Assembly (NCBI RefSeq): GCF_011742875.1
Contig: NZ_JAAQTL010000001.1
Coordinates: 1,426,001 to 1,490,000 of the forward strand
Reading direction: 5' to 3'
Length of the DNA stretch: 64,000 nucleotides
Origin: Luteibacter yeojuensis
GTDB taxonomy: Bacteria > Pseudomonadota > Gammaproteobacteria > Xanthomonadales > Rhodanobacteraceae
This document shows positions 47,439-55,919 of the stretch, in pieces. A program made the position numbers and the translations under genes. Positions within the stretch are counted from its first letter, which is position 1; each line of letters starts with the position of its first letter. The notes under the pieces are model-generated. The model saw only the letters and a list, made by a program, of their open reading frames with translations, was not told the DNA's origin and made no database searches.

Positions 47439-49132
47439 GTTCCTGGCTCCACGGGTTTGATCGATTGCGGGATGACGCGCGCGTCGAATTCACGCTTGAG
47501 CGTCTGTACGAGCGGATCGGCTTCCATCGAAGCCTCCGCGTTGGCCTGCGCGTCGCTGGCTGCCTGCGCCTTGCGTTCCGCCGGCGTACCCAGGTTCCCC
47601 CGGTCGGCCACGAAGCGGAAGCGGACGCGGCGGCCGAGGGCCTGCGAGACCTTTTCTTCCATCTGGCTGGTCAAGGGCTCCACCGCCAGGTGCATGTGCG
47701 ACGGCGTGAGCGCCAGCACCATGCCCTCGCCATCGATCTCGCGCAGCGAGCAGTTCTGCGCCAGCTGGCCAATGGGACCGCGCAGGTTCGCGCGCTCCAC
47801 GATGTCGTGCCAGTCCGGCAGGCCATTGGCACCGACCGCGATGGGACGCGGCGGGGCCGCCGGAGCGGGCGCGGGCGCCGTGGGGGCGGCCTGGGCAGGC
47901 GCCGACGGACGCGAGGTGACCGCCGCAGCGACCGGCTCGCGTCCTGCCTCGGCGGCCTGTGGGAGCCGCTTCAGCGGCGATCCGGCGGCAGCGGGTCCGC
48001 TCGCCGCGGCGGCAGCCGCCAGCGGACGCGGCCCCGACGCCCCCTGCCCCGCCTCCGCCGGCCGGAACGCGTGCATGCGCAACAGCACCATCTCGAAGCC
48101 GATGCGTGCATCGGGCGCCATGGGCAGCTCGCGGCGGCCGTTGGTCGCGATCTGGTAGTAAAGCTGGACGTCTTCGGGGGCGAGGCGCGCGGCCAGGTCG
48201 GCAAGACCGGCGTCGCTCTCCTCGCCACGATAGCCCGGCACCAGCTGGATCAGCTGCACGCGGTGCAGCACGGTGGCGAGGTCGTCGAGCACGCCGCCGA
48301 AATCCGGCGAGAACGAAGCGATGCGGTCGGACTCGGCCATGAGCGCCGCACCGTCGCCGGCCGCCAGCGCCTCGAGCACGCCCAGCACCTGGCCGCGCTC
48401 CACGCTGCCTAGCATGGCGCGCACGTCGGCCGCGCGCAGCGAACCGCCGCCGTAGGCGATGGCCTGGTCGAGCAGCGAGAGGCCGTCGCGCAGCGAGCCG
48501 TCGGCGCCATGCGCGAGTTCGACGATCGCCTCGTCTTCGTAATCGATGGCCTCGGCACCGAGGATATGGCGCATCTGCCCGGAGATCTGCTCGGGCAGCA
48601 GGCGCTTCAGGTTGAACTTGAGGCAGCGCGACAGCACGGTGACCGGCAGCTTCTGCGGGTCGGTGGTGGCGAGCAGGAACTTGACGTGCGGCGGGGGCTC
48701 TTCCAGCGTCTTCAGCAGAGCGTTGAAGGCCGGCTTCGAGAGCATGTGCACCTCGTCGACCAGGTACACCTTGAAGCGCCCGCGCGACGGTGCGTATTGC
48801 GCGTTCTCGATCACCTCGCGCACGTCGTCCACGCCGGTGTTGCTGGCCGCGTCGATCTCGAGGAGGTCGACGAAGCGGCCGGCGTCCACCGCCGTGCAGA
48901 CGGCGCACTCGCCGCAGGGATCGGCCGATTCACCGCGCTCGCAGTTGAGCGACTTGGCGAAGATGCGCGCGATGGTGGTCTTGCCGACACCGCGGGTGCC
49001 GGTGAACAGGTAGGCGTGATGCATGCGCCCGGAGTCGAGCGCGTTGGTGAGCGCGCGGACCACGTGCTCCTGGCCCACCAGTTCGGCGAACTTGCGGGGG
49101 CGCCACTTGCGTGCGAGGACCTGATAGGACAT
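47435..49132 (-). CDS. dnaX: DNA polymerase III subunits tau/gamma
   Basis: 565-aa clamp-loader ATPase. Walker A GTRGVGKTT (about 45-53), zinc cysteines in CERGESADPCGECAVC, Walker B DEVHML, and sensor SRCLKFNLKRL are complete. The tau-specific C-terminal region follows an Ala/Pro-rich linker (about 370-450). Part of that linker (SPLKRLPQ) is encoded by a REP-like palindrome at 47959-47980. I see no A-rich slippery site like that used for gamma in E. coli. The ATG at 49132 gives the standard MSYQVLARKWRP start. Shorter than E. coli DnaX (643). Confidence 0.95.
   Translation of the reverse strand: MSYQVLARKWRPRKFAELVGQEHVVRALTNALDSGRMHHAYLFTGTRGVGKTTIARIFAKSLNCERGESADPCGECAVCTAVDAGRFVDLLEIDAASNTGVDDVREVIENAQYAPSRGRFKVYLVDEVHMLSKPAFNALLKTLEEPPPHVKFLLATTDPQKLPVTVLSRCLKFNLKRLLPEQISGQMRHILGAEAIDYEDEAIVELAHGADGSLRDGLSLLDQAIAYGGGSLRAADVRAMLGSVERGQVLGVLEALAAGDGAALMAESDRIASFSPDFGGVLDDLATVLHRVQLIQLVPGYRGEESDAGLADLAARLAPEDVQLYYQIATNGRRELPMAPDARIGFEMVLLRMHAFRPAEAGQGASGPRPLAAAAAASGPAAAGSPLKRLPQAAEAGREPVAAAVTSRPSAPAQAAPTAPAPAPAAPPRPIAVGANGLPDWHDIVERANLRGPIGQLAQNCSLREIDGEGMVLALTPSHMHLAVEPLTSQMEEKVSQALGRRVRFRFVADRGNLGTPAERKAQAASDAQANAEASMEADPLVQTLKREFDARVIPQSIKPVEPGT
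47959..47980. repeat. REP-like palindrome inside dnaX
   Basis: GGGAGCCGCTTCAGCGGCGA differs from the intergenic family core only around the centre (TTCA for TATA). It lies in frame in the variable linker of dnaX, so it seems to have been accepted as coding sequence. Confidence 0.7.
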
Positions 49133-49203
49133 GCGTAGTACCTTGGGACGACACTGGATTGTGCCAAGGACCGGGGGGTCGGGAAAGCTCGCCCCGAAAA
49201 GGC

Positions 49204-49313
49204 GATGACCCTGCCAGCCACACCCCGGCACCCGAATCGTCCGCTACCGTTGCTTCCTTCCGGACCTGGCGGGGTTTACGGGCTATCGTCGCGGGGGGAC
49301 CGACAGGGCCACC
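49204..49313 (-). ncRNA. ffs: Signal recognition particle RNA (4.5S)
   Basis: The minus strand contains the universal SRP domain IV segment GGTCCGGAAGGAAGCA with the matching opposite strand CCGCCA, and the two ends pair (GGTGGCCCTG with CAGGGTCATC). Length about 110 nt, as in E. coli. TTTT follows the 3' end. It pairs with Ffh for co-translational membrane targeting. It sits 71 bp upstream of dnaX and 16 bp downstream of a tRNA-Ser, so all may share transcripts. Ends are placed from pairing, within a few bases. Confidence 0.93.
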
Positions 49314-49329
49314 ATAAAGACTTGTGTTG

Positions 49330-49420
49330 TGGCGGAGAGGGCGGGATTCGAACCCGCGATACGCTATTAACGTATACACACTTTCCAGGCGTGCTCCTTA
49401 AACCACTCGGACACCTCTCC
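49330..49420 (-). tRNA. tRNA-Ser (GGA)
   Basis: 91-nt tRNA with the long variable arm of serine tRNAs (GTGTATACGTTAATAGCGTAT), anticodon GGA, T-loop TTCGAAT and encoded CCA. It lies just upstream of the 4.5S RNA gene. Confidence 0.95.
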
Positions 49421-49512
49421 GCACTGGTACAACCTCTTCCCCGGCGTCCTGTCCGGCAAAGAAGCGGAAGGATAACCGGGTCGAGGCTGGCGAGACAAGA
49501 GTCGGCTCCGTT

Positions 49513-49594
49513 GCAGGAGCCGCTACAGCGGCGAGAGGCCAACGAAGCGACGAAACTGTGAGGTAAGCCCCCTCGCCGCTATAGCGGCTCCTAC
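49513..49594. repeat. Inverted REP-like pair between tRNA-Ser and the MBL gene
   Basis: Copies at 49513-49535 (centre TACA) and inverted at 49572-49594 (centre TATA), spaced by 36 bp. Just downstream of the MBL-fold gene stop. Confidence 0.85.
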
Positions 49595-49606
49595 AGAGCG
49601 GCGGCG

Positions 49607-50365
49607 CTACCCGGCGGCGGGGCGCGGCGGGGGTGGCTCGGGCAGGGCCAGGCGTTCGCCCGGACGGGCGATGCGGTAGCCGCGCGAGACCAGCGTCTCG
49701 CCGTCGGCGACGCTGCCGTAGTGATAGAGCGCCATCCGCAACCTGAACTCCTCCTCGTACTCGCGCTCCAGGTCGTCCACGCCAGTGTGCGACGGATTGC
49801 CGACCACGCCGCAATCGTGCGCGATGAGTTCGCCGGTCACCCCGTGGATGGACAGGACCTCGGGAATGGGCCGCGTGTCGCCGGTGAAGACGAAGCTGCC
49901 GCGCAGGGCCAGGCCGTATGACGTGCCATGCACGTGGTGGCGGGTCGGGAACAGGTCGAACCACTGCTCCGCATGCCAGAACCCGCGCGTGCACGGCACC
50001 AGGTGGAATGCGTCCCAGTAGTTCACGCCACCTTCGGCCAGCGCGCCGGGGTAATCCGCCACCCTCGCCTGCAACCACGGCAGCAGCCCGGCGTGCATGA
50101 ACACCTTCATGCGTCCCCGCCGCGCTTCGTCGAACCACGAGCGCAGGAACAGGCCTTCCATGCCGGCCACGTGGTCCATGTGCGCATGCGTGACGTACAG
50201 CGCGGGAGGCAGGCTGCCGTAGGCCGCCACGTAACGGTGGAGCGTGTCCGGCCCGCAATCCACCAGCAGCACCGGCTGGCCGTCGCGCTCCAGCACGACG
50301 GAAGAGGAACCCAGTGCGATGGCGTGCGACGAGCCCGCGCCGAGGAAGTGCATGTGCCAGCTCAT
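49607..50365 (-). CDS. MBL-fold metallohydrolase
   Basis: 252-aa metallo-beta-lactamase-fold protein. The metal motif THAHMDHVAG, the later DTRPIPEV (Asp ligand) and AHDCG with a following SHTG resemble RNase Z/phosphodiesterase-like hydrolases rather than beta-lactamases. The substrate is not clear. Start at 50365 overlaps the stop of the Kdo kinase gene (ATGA), so the two are probably co-expressed. The longer frame to 50596 is antisense-free overlap and rejected. Confidence 0.85.
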   Translation of the reverse strand: MSWHMHFLGAGSSHAIALGSSSVVLERDGQPVLLVDCGPDTLHRYVAAYGSLPPALYVTHAHMDHVAGMEGLFLRSWFDEARRGRMKVFMHAGLLPWLQARVADYPGALAEGGVNYWDAFHLVPCTRGFWHAEQWFDLFPTRHHVHGTSYGLALRGSFVFTGDTRPIPEVLSIHGVTGELIAHDCGVVGNPSHTGVDDLEREYEEEFRLRMALYHYGSVADGETLVSRGYRIARPGERLALPEPPPPRPAAG

Positions 50366-51090
50366 CCGCGCAGGTTCCGCTCGTAGTGTTCGACCAGGGC
50401 CGGCCACCATTCGGCATCGAAGGTGTCGCCCGCCGCGTCGCGCGCGCCGAGCTTCACCAGCGAGCGCTTCAGCCGCGCGAGGTTGGCCCTGCGCCAGCCC
50501 GCCGACGGCCGGCGCAGGCGGCCACGGTCGAAGTCGATGAGGTAAATGCCGTCGCCGTTCACCAGGATGTTGTGCGCGTTGAGGTCGGCATGCCACGCGC
50601 CGGCGCGGTGGAATCGCGCGATCGTCGCGCCGACGCGGCCGGCCAGGGTGGCATTGAAGGCGCCGTCGGCGAGGCGTTCGGCGAGCGTGGCTGCGTCCGG
50701 GATGAAAGCGGTGATGAGGTCAGCCGTATAGCGCAACCCCTGGCGCACGTAACGCGAGGCGATCGGCGCCGGCACCGGGAGGCCACGCCGCTCGAGCTCG
50801 GCCAGGAGATGGAATTCGCGGGTACTCCGGGTGCGCCGGCCGCCCGTGAAGAGGTACCGGTCGCCGAGCAGGCGCGCCACCATCCCGCCTCGGCGATAAT
50901 GGCGAAGCACCACTTCGCCCGCCGGGCTCTCGATGATCGCAACGCCGCCGCGCCCGCCGGGCTGGGAGCGCAATGCACCGCGCTCGCGCCAGCGATGGGG
51001 CGAGAACCAGTCGGCGTCGACTTGAGGTGCACGGGCCGCGTCGAACAGAATCGTACCGCCCGCGCCCTCCTCCACTCGTTGCTCAGTCAT
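50362..51090 (-). CDS. kdkA: 3-deoxy-D-manno-octulosonic acid (Kdo) kinase
   Basis: 242-aa kinase-fold protein that phosphorylates Kdo of the LPS core in Haemophilus, Vibrio and xanthomonads that have a single Kdo. The catalytic loop WHADLNAHNILVN and the metal-binding LIDFDRGR are clear, and the N-terminal VVLRHYRRGGM carries the ATP lysine-region equivalent. Located at the inner membrane face. It is divergent from a GT9 heptosyltransferase gene, which fits LPS core assembly. Confidence 0.92.
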   Translation of the reverse strand: MTEQRVEEGAGGTILFDAARAPQVDADWFSPHRWRERGALRSQPGGRGGVAIIESPAGEVVLRHYRRGGMVARLLGDRYLFTGGRRTRSTREFHLLAELERRGLPVPAPIASRYVRQGLRYTADLITAFIPDAATLAERLADGAFNATLAGRVGATIARFHRAGAWHADLNAHNILVNGDGIYLIDFDRGRLRRPSAGWRRANLARLKRSLVKLGARDAAGDTFDAEWWPALVEHYERNLRG

Positions 51091-51134
51091 TTGCCGGCCG
51101 CCTTCCGCGGCCTAACCCATCCGGTAACCCTTTC

Positions 51135-52214
51135 GTGCCGCCAAGTCTACCAAGCCGCCCACTCCCGCCGGGAGAGTCCAGCCTCTGCATCCTGCGCACC
51201 TCGGCCATCGGCGACGTGACCCATGTCGTGCCCCTGGTCCGGACCTTACAGGCGACAGTGCCGGAAACACGCCTTACTTGGCTGGTGGGCAAGCTCGAGC
51301 GGCGCCTCGTCGGGGACCTCCCCGGCGTCGAGTTCATCACCTTCGACAAGGGTGCCGGCCGGGCCGGCATGAAGGCCGTGCGCCAGGCCCTCGCCGGACG
51401 CCGTTTCGACGCCCTCCTGCACATGCAGGTGGCCCTCCGCTCGAACCTCCTCAGCCTCGCGGTGAAGGCGGATCGGCGGATCGGCTACGACCGGGCCCGC
51501 TCGAAGGACTTGCACGGCCTGTTCGTCAACGAACGGATTCCGGCGCGGACCGGCGACCACGTCCTGGACGCCATGGCGAGCTTCATCGAGCCGTTGGGAC
51601 TGAAGCAGACCCAGGTGCGCTGGGATATCCCGGTGCCCGACGAGGCCCATGCCTGGGCGGCGGAACAGCTGCCCGGCGACGCCCCCACCCTGCTGGTCAG
51701 CCCCATGTCCAGCCATACCCTGCGCAACTGGCGGGTGGAGCGCTATGCGGCCCTGGTCGACCACGCCATGGCGCGCGGCATGCGCGTGGCGCTGGTCGGC
51801 GGGCCTTCCGCGGCCGAGCGCGGTCTTGCCGATGCCATCCTCGCGGCGGTACGGCAGGCGCCGCTGGACCTGACCGGCAAGGACACGCTGAAGCGCTTCA
51901 TGGCCCTGCTATCCCGCAGCGCGATGATCCTCACGCCGGACTCGGGCCCCATGCACATGGCCAACGCCGCCGGCGTGAAGGTGCTGGGCCTGCACGCGGC
52001 CAGCAATCCCCATCGTTCGGGTCCCTACTCGGACCGCCGCTGGTGCGTGGACAAGTACGACGAGGCGTCGCGCAAGTACCTCGGCAAGCCCGCGGCGGAG
52101 ATTCCCTGGGGCACGAAGATCGAAAAGCCCGGGGTCATGGACCTCGTACGGGTCGACGAAATGATCGACCGCTTCGAAGCCTGCGCGGCACATCTGGGCC
52201 TGTCTCTCGTGTAG
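51135..52214 (+). CDS. GT9-family LPS heptosyltransferase
   Basis: About 359 aa, GT-B fold. It opens with LCILRTSAIGDVTHVVPLVRTL, the ADP-heptose:LPS heptosyltransferase I (WaaC) type start, and has LLVSPMSSHTLRNWRVERYAAL and LILTPDSGPMHMANAAGV at the donor site. It adds heptose to Kdo in the inner core. The start is uncertain: GTG at 51135 gives the family N-terminus, with no clear ribosome site; a frame opens to 50973 but overlaps kdkA. The TAG stop (52212-52214) lies within a REP element. Confidence 0.88.
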   Translation: MPPSLPSRPLPPGESSLCILRTSAIGDVTHVVPLVRTLQATVPETRLTWLVGKLERRLVGDLPGVEFITFDKGAGRAGMKAVRQALAGRRFDALLHMQVALRSNLLSLAVKADRRIGYDRARSKDLHGLFVNERIPARTGDHVLDAMASFIEPLGLKQTQVRWDIPVPDEAHAWAAEQLPGDAPTLLVSPMSSHTLRNWRVERYAALVDHAMARGMRVALVGGPSAAERGLADAILAAVRQAPLDLTGKDTLKRFMALLSRSAMILTPDSGPMHMANAAGVKVLGLHAASNPHRSGPYSDRRWCVDKYDEASRKYLGKPAAEIPWGTKIEKPGVMDLVRVDEMIDRFEACAAHLGLSLV

Positions 52215-52286
52215 GAGCCGCTATAGCGGCGAGGAAACCTCGCGACTCGGTCGCAGGATTGCTCTCGCCGCCATAGCGGCTCCTAC
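52211..52286. repeat. Inverted REP-like pair at the end of the GT9 gene
   Basis: Perfect-centre copy at 52211-52233, whose first bases GTAG give the stop codon of the GT9 gene, and an inverted copy at 52264-52286 (centre CATA). It separates two convergent genes. Confidence 0.85.
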
Positions 52287-52297
52287 AGGTCGGGCGC

Positions 52298-52708
52298 CTA
52301 GGCCTGCGGCGTGCGGTAATCCTGGTACGACTTCTCTTCCACCAGCGTGGAGCCCAGCTTCAGGTTGATCTCGCGCTTGATCGCCGCGCGCTCGTCGTTC
52401 TCGAAGTACACGGAACGCGCCAGCTCGATGAACTCCTGGTCGAAGGCCTGGGCGCGCTCCTTCATGCGGATGTCGTCCTCGATCTTCCACAGGCGCTGGT
52501 TCACGGCCAGGAGGCGCGCCGTTTCGTCGGCGATATCGGTTTCCGACGCCTTGTCGTTCTTCCAGGTGGCTTCCAGCAGCTCCAGCTCGTTGCGCACGTT
52601 GGCCAGCTTCGCGTCGTCCCGGATTTCCTGAAGCTTGATCTGCAGGATCGTGATCTTGTCGATCAGCTCGCCGTAGGAAACGGGGGTCTGGATAAGGCTC
52701 ATGGACAT
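52298..52708 (-). CDS. DUF6165 family protein
   Basis: 136-aa soluble, mostly helical and charged protein. The pattern SYGELIDKITILQIKLQEIRDDAKLANV and ENDERAAIKREINLKLGS is typical of the DUF6165 family, which is often encoded near LPS or glycosyltransferase genes. Function unknown; the position next to LPS core genes supports an envelope link. ATG at 52708 with GGAGATG just upstream. Confidence 0.8.
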   Translation of the reverse strand: MSMSLIQTPVSYGELIDKITILQIKLQEIRDDAKLANVRNELELLEATWKNDKASETDIADETARLLAVNQRLWKIEDDIRMKERAQAFDQEFIELARSVYFENDERAAIKREINLKLGSTLVEEKSYQDYRTPQA

Positions 52709-52747
52709 CTCCGGTCGGTCAGGCGCAGGAGGTTAGCATTTTGGTCC

Positions 52748-54040
52748 CTAGAGCGAGACGACCCCGAACACGTCCAGCAGGAGCACCACGTTGAGGCCCA
52801 GCACCACCATGGCGGCGGCGACCGCGGCCACCGTCACCGGCACGCGGTTGCGGAAGGCGCCCATGAGGTCGCTCCGGCTGGTGAACCAGACCAGCGCGAT
52901 CATGGGAAACGGCAACGCGATGCTCAGCGCCACCTGGCTCATCACCAGCGCGCGCGTGGCATCCACGCCGGCGATGACCACGGCGAAGCTCGGCAGCATC
53001 GTGATCGCGCGACGCAGCCACAGCGGGATATGGAAGGCGACGAAGCCCTGCATGATCATCTGTCCGGCCATCGTGCCGACCACGGAGCTGGAAAACCCCG
53101 ACGCGATCAGCGATACGAGGAAAATCGTCGCCGCCGCCCCGCCCAGCAGCGGCACCAGGGTCTGGTAGGCGGTTTCGATCTTCGCCACGTCCGGATGACT
53201 GCCGTGGAACGCACCGGCCGCCATCACCACCATGGCGAGGTTGATAAGTCCCGCCACGGACAGCGCCAGCACCACTTCCAGGTTCGACAGGCGGATGATC
53301 CGGCGGCGCTCGTCGCCCGTCTTCGGACGCGCGCGGCGCTCGGTCAGCCCGGAATGCAGGAACAGGGCGTGCGGCATCACCGTCGCGCCGATGATGCCCA
53401 CCGCGATGGCGATCGCCATGCTGTCGGGCAGATGGGGAACGAAGATCTGCTCCGCCAGCGACGTCCAGCCGACCGGCGCGATGAACAGCTCCGCGAGATA
53501 CGACAGGCCGACCACGCCGACCATCGCGCCGATGGCGAGTTCGAGGCGGCGGTAGCCCTTGCCCTCCAGCAGCAGGAGTCCATAGGTGACGATCGCGGTG
53601 ATGCCCATGCCCACCAGCAGCGGCAGGTGGAAAAGCAAGGCAAGGCCGATGGCTCCGCCGAGAAACTCGGCCAGGTCCGTCGCCATGGCGGCCAGTTCGC
53701 TCACCACCCACATCAGGTAGACGAGCGGCCTCGGCAAGTGCTCGCGACAGAGTTGGGCGAGGTTGCGCCCGGTGACGATGCCCAGCCGCGCCGAAAGGCT
53801 CTGAAACAGCATCGCCACGAGATTGGCGAGCACCACCACCCACAGCAGGCCATAGCCGTACCGCGCGCCGGCCTGGATGTTCGTCGCGAAATTGCCCGGG
53901 TCGATATAAGCCACCGAGACCACGATGGCGGGCCCCGCGAAAGGCAAAAGGCCAGCAAGGCCCCGCCGGCGCCCGTCGAGCACCTCGCGCATGGCCGGTT
54001 CTTCGTGCCGCTCCGGGGACACCTTCTGGAGCATGCTCAC
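52748..54040 (-). CDS. Nramp-family divalent metal transporter
   Basis: 430-aa membrane protein with about eleven helices. The unwound helix 1 motif YIDPGNFATN supplies metal ligands, and helix 6 reads GATVMPHALFLHS; together these mark Nramp/MntH proteins that import Mn2+ or Fe2+ with protons. No Fur- or MntR-like box was recognised in the 42-bp gap upstream. The first 30 residues are cytoplasmic and charged. Confidence 0.93.
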   Translation of the reverse strand: MSMLQKVSPERHEEPAMREVLDGRRRGLAGLLPFAGPAIVVSVAYIDPGNFATNIQAGARYGYGLLWVVVLANLVAMLFQSLSARLGIVTGRNLAQLCREHLPRPLVYLMWVVSELAAMATDLAEFLGGAIGLALLFHLPLLVGMGITAIVTYGLLLLEGKGYRRLELAIGAMVGVVGLSYLAELFIAPVGWTSLAEQIFVPHLPDSMAIAIAVGIIGATVMPHALFLHSGLTERRARPKTGDERRRIIRLSNLEVVLALSVAGLINLAMVVMAAGAFHGSHPDVAKIETAYQTLVPLLGGAAATIFLVSLIASGFSSSVVGTMAGQMIMQGFVAFHIPLWLRRAITMLPSFAVVIAGVDATRALVMSQVALSIALPFPMIALVWFTSRSDLMGAFRNRVPVTVAAVAAAMVVLGLNVVLLLDVFGVVSL

Positions 54041-54082
54041 GGTCCCGAGGCGGCTACGGCGCCGCCGCTTGCGGTCACCATA

Positions 54083-54994
54083 CTACAGCCGCCCCACGGG
54101 CCTGGCGGGCGCCTCGTCCGGCAGTTCCGCGGGCGCCGGCTCGATGCGTACCGCGTGATCGCTGGGCCGGATCGGCTTGCCGCGCGCATCCGCCACGCCG
54201 CGGGTAAGCTCTGCGCCCATGAGCACGATGATCGACGAGTAATAGGTCCACGTAAGCAGCACGATGAAGGCACCTGCGGGACCGTAGGCGCCGCCGACGT
54301 CCGCGTATTGGATGTACAGACCTATGGCGAACTTGCCCGCCAGGAAGAGCACCGTGGTCAGCACGGCACCGATGAGTGCCTCGCTCCAGTCGATCAGCGC
54401 ATCGGGCAACACCTTGTACATGGCGCCGAAGGCACTTACGAAGACCAACACGGAGATCGCGTACTCCAGCACCTTCCAGACGACGCCGTCGCCGCGCACC
54501 AGGGCCTGGATGAGCGCGCTGACGATGAACGAAATGATGAGCATGAAGGTGATGCCGCCGAGCAGGGCGAAGGCCCGCGCCCTCGCCCGCAACCACGCGC
54601 CGACCGCTTCGCCCGGCTTGGCCTTCACCCGCCATACGCGATCAAGCGTGCCTTGCAGCTGCGCGAACACGGCGGACGCGCCGAACAAGGTCACGCCGAT
54701 GCCGATGATGCCGGCCAGGTCACCCAGCTTCGGATGCGACTTCGCGCTGTCGATCACGACGTTGAGCGCCTCGGCTGCACGCTCGCCAACCACGCCCGCC
54801 AGCGCGACGGACAACTCTCCCCGCCATGCCGGGTGCAGCATGGACACGAGCCACACCAGCAGGAGCAGCAAGGGGGCAAACGACAGCGCGGCATAGAACG
54901 ATAGCGCCGCCGCCCGCGTGATGAGCTCGTCGTCGCTGAATCCCTCCACCGCCGACATGACGGTTCGCTTGATGCCGCGCAGGACCCTCATCAT
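54083..54994 (-). CDS. YihY/BrkB-family inner membrane protein
   Basis: 303-aa protein with six predicted helices. AAALSFYAALSFAPLLLLL near the N-terminus and the final GGAYGPAGAFIVLLTWTYYSSIIVLMGAELT are signatures of the YihY family, once wrongly called RNase BN. Function unknown, possibly transport or envelope maintenance. The ATG at 54994 is chosen because GAGGA lies 6 bases upstream. Confidence 0.9.
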   Translation of the reverse strand: MMRVLRGIKRTVMSAVEGFSDDELITRAAALSFYAALSFAPLLLLLVWLVSMLHPAWRGELSVALAGVVGERAAEALNVVIDSAKSHPKLGDLAGIIGIGVTLFGASAVFAQLQGTLDRVWRVKAKPGEAVGAWLRARARAFALLGGITFMLIISFIVSALIQALVRGDGVVWKVLEYAISVLVFVSAFGAMYKVLPDALIDWSEALIGAVLTTVLFLAGKFAIGLYIQYADVGGAYGPAGAFIVLLTWTYYSSIIVLMGAELTRGVADARGKPIRPSDHAVRIEPAPAELPDEAPARPVGRL

Positions 54995-55193
54995 TGACGT
55001 TCCTCGCATTCGCGGCAGCCGGGGTCAGCGGAGTTCATGGGTGAGTCCCGTGTGCATAAGCGTCGCACTGGAGGGGCTAGCGTCGCCCGCACCGATTCGG
55101 CGTACCGTCGCGTCCGCGTCACGGCCACGATCACATCTCAAGTTCTTTCGAGCGCTGCCGATGATCCGAACAGTTGCCCAGCGGCGATCGCCC

Positions 55194-55436
55194 ATGCCCA
55201 TCCAGACCGCCCGTCACATCAACCTGCGTTCCGTCCTGCGCCAGCTGGAGCGGGAAGGCATCGTCGGCTACGAGGAACAGGCCCAGCACCTCGGCAATGT
55301 CACGATGCAACGCCTCGCCGCGATGGACCACGGCGCCCCCATCGACGTGCTCTTCGCCGAGCACGTGGAATGGGCGCTGCACCGTCGGCGCGGGTGGATG
55401 GACGAGTTGCACGACCACGACCCCCTCGACGCGTGA
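55194..55436 (+). CDS. Small hypothetical protein
   Basis: 80-aa protein that I do not recognise. It is His- and acid-rich near the end (AEHVEWALHRRRGWMDELHDHDP) and appears helical. No membrane segment or signal. The frame opens further upstream (an ATG at 55161 and beyond), but the ribosome site is weak for all choices. Codon use is GC3-rich, which supports it being real. It could be a lineage-specific small protein. Confidence 0.45.
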   Translation: MPIQTARHINLRSVLRQLEREGIVGYEEQAQHLGNVTMQRLAAMDHGAPIDVLFAEHVEWALHRRRGWMDELHDHDPLDA

Positions 55437-55603
55437 GCGCCCCCGCCGCCCCCATCGACACGACGACCACGCTCGCTGCACGCGCCATCGCTTAGGGCGC
55501 GATGCGACGCTGAACGTCCCCTCACGATTTGCAAGGCACGTTTTCGGCATCTTCACCTGCAACGTCCATCATTCGACGCTGGGAAGGCAACGAATGGATC
55601 TGT

Positions 55604-55888
55604 ATGGACGCCTCGGCGGAATGGGTGATGGCCTGGATGGATCTGATCCTCGATTCGACGGCCATGGGCGAAGCGGTCGACCAGGGCGACCTGGCCGAGG
55701 TGCGGTTCCGTGCGTGTTCGATCGCCATTCGGGCCAGACGGCACGGCTTCGACAGGCTCGCGCATCTGGCGGCGGGACTGCTGGAACGGCTTGGCTTCAA
55801 CGATGACGTGTCGCCATCGGTCTATGCCCCGGCGGTCGAGGAAATCACGCGGCACGTGGACGCGATAGGGCGACGGAACTTATCCTGA
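55604..55888 (+). CDS. Small hypothetical helical protein
   Basis: 94-aa protein with no family I can name. Predicted all-helical, with hydrophobic patterning in WVMAWMDLILDSTAM and LAHLAAGLLERLGF. The frame is open to an ATG at 55529, so 25 more residues are possible. It lies 31 bp upstream of the thioesterase gene on the same strand, so the two may be co-transcribed. Confidence 0.45.
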   Translation: MDASAEWVMAWMDLILDSTAMGEAVDQGDLAEVRFRACSIAIRARRHGFDRLAHLAAGLLERLGFNDDVSPSVYAPAVEEITRHVDAIGRRNLS

Positions 55889-55919
55889 CCGCTGCGCTCC
55901 GGGGTGTTGAAGGCCTGCC

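Noticed and set aside
47435..49132. Programmed frameshift in dnaX giving gamma
   Set aside because: No A-rich slippery heptamer followed by a stem-loop was seen; the REP palindrome in the linker has no slippery site before it.
49421..49500. Promoter for tRNA-Ser (GGA)
   Set aside because: TTGCCG is present on the minus strand, but no convincing -10 lies at 16-18 bp, so I did not call it.
55592..55806. Alternative Gly/Arg-rich frame beginning MDLYGRLGG after GGAAGG
   Set aside because: A ribosome-site-like sequence precedes it, but the composition is that of an out-of-frame reading; the overlapping helical frame ending at 55888 looks more natural.
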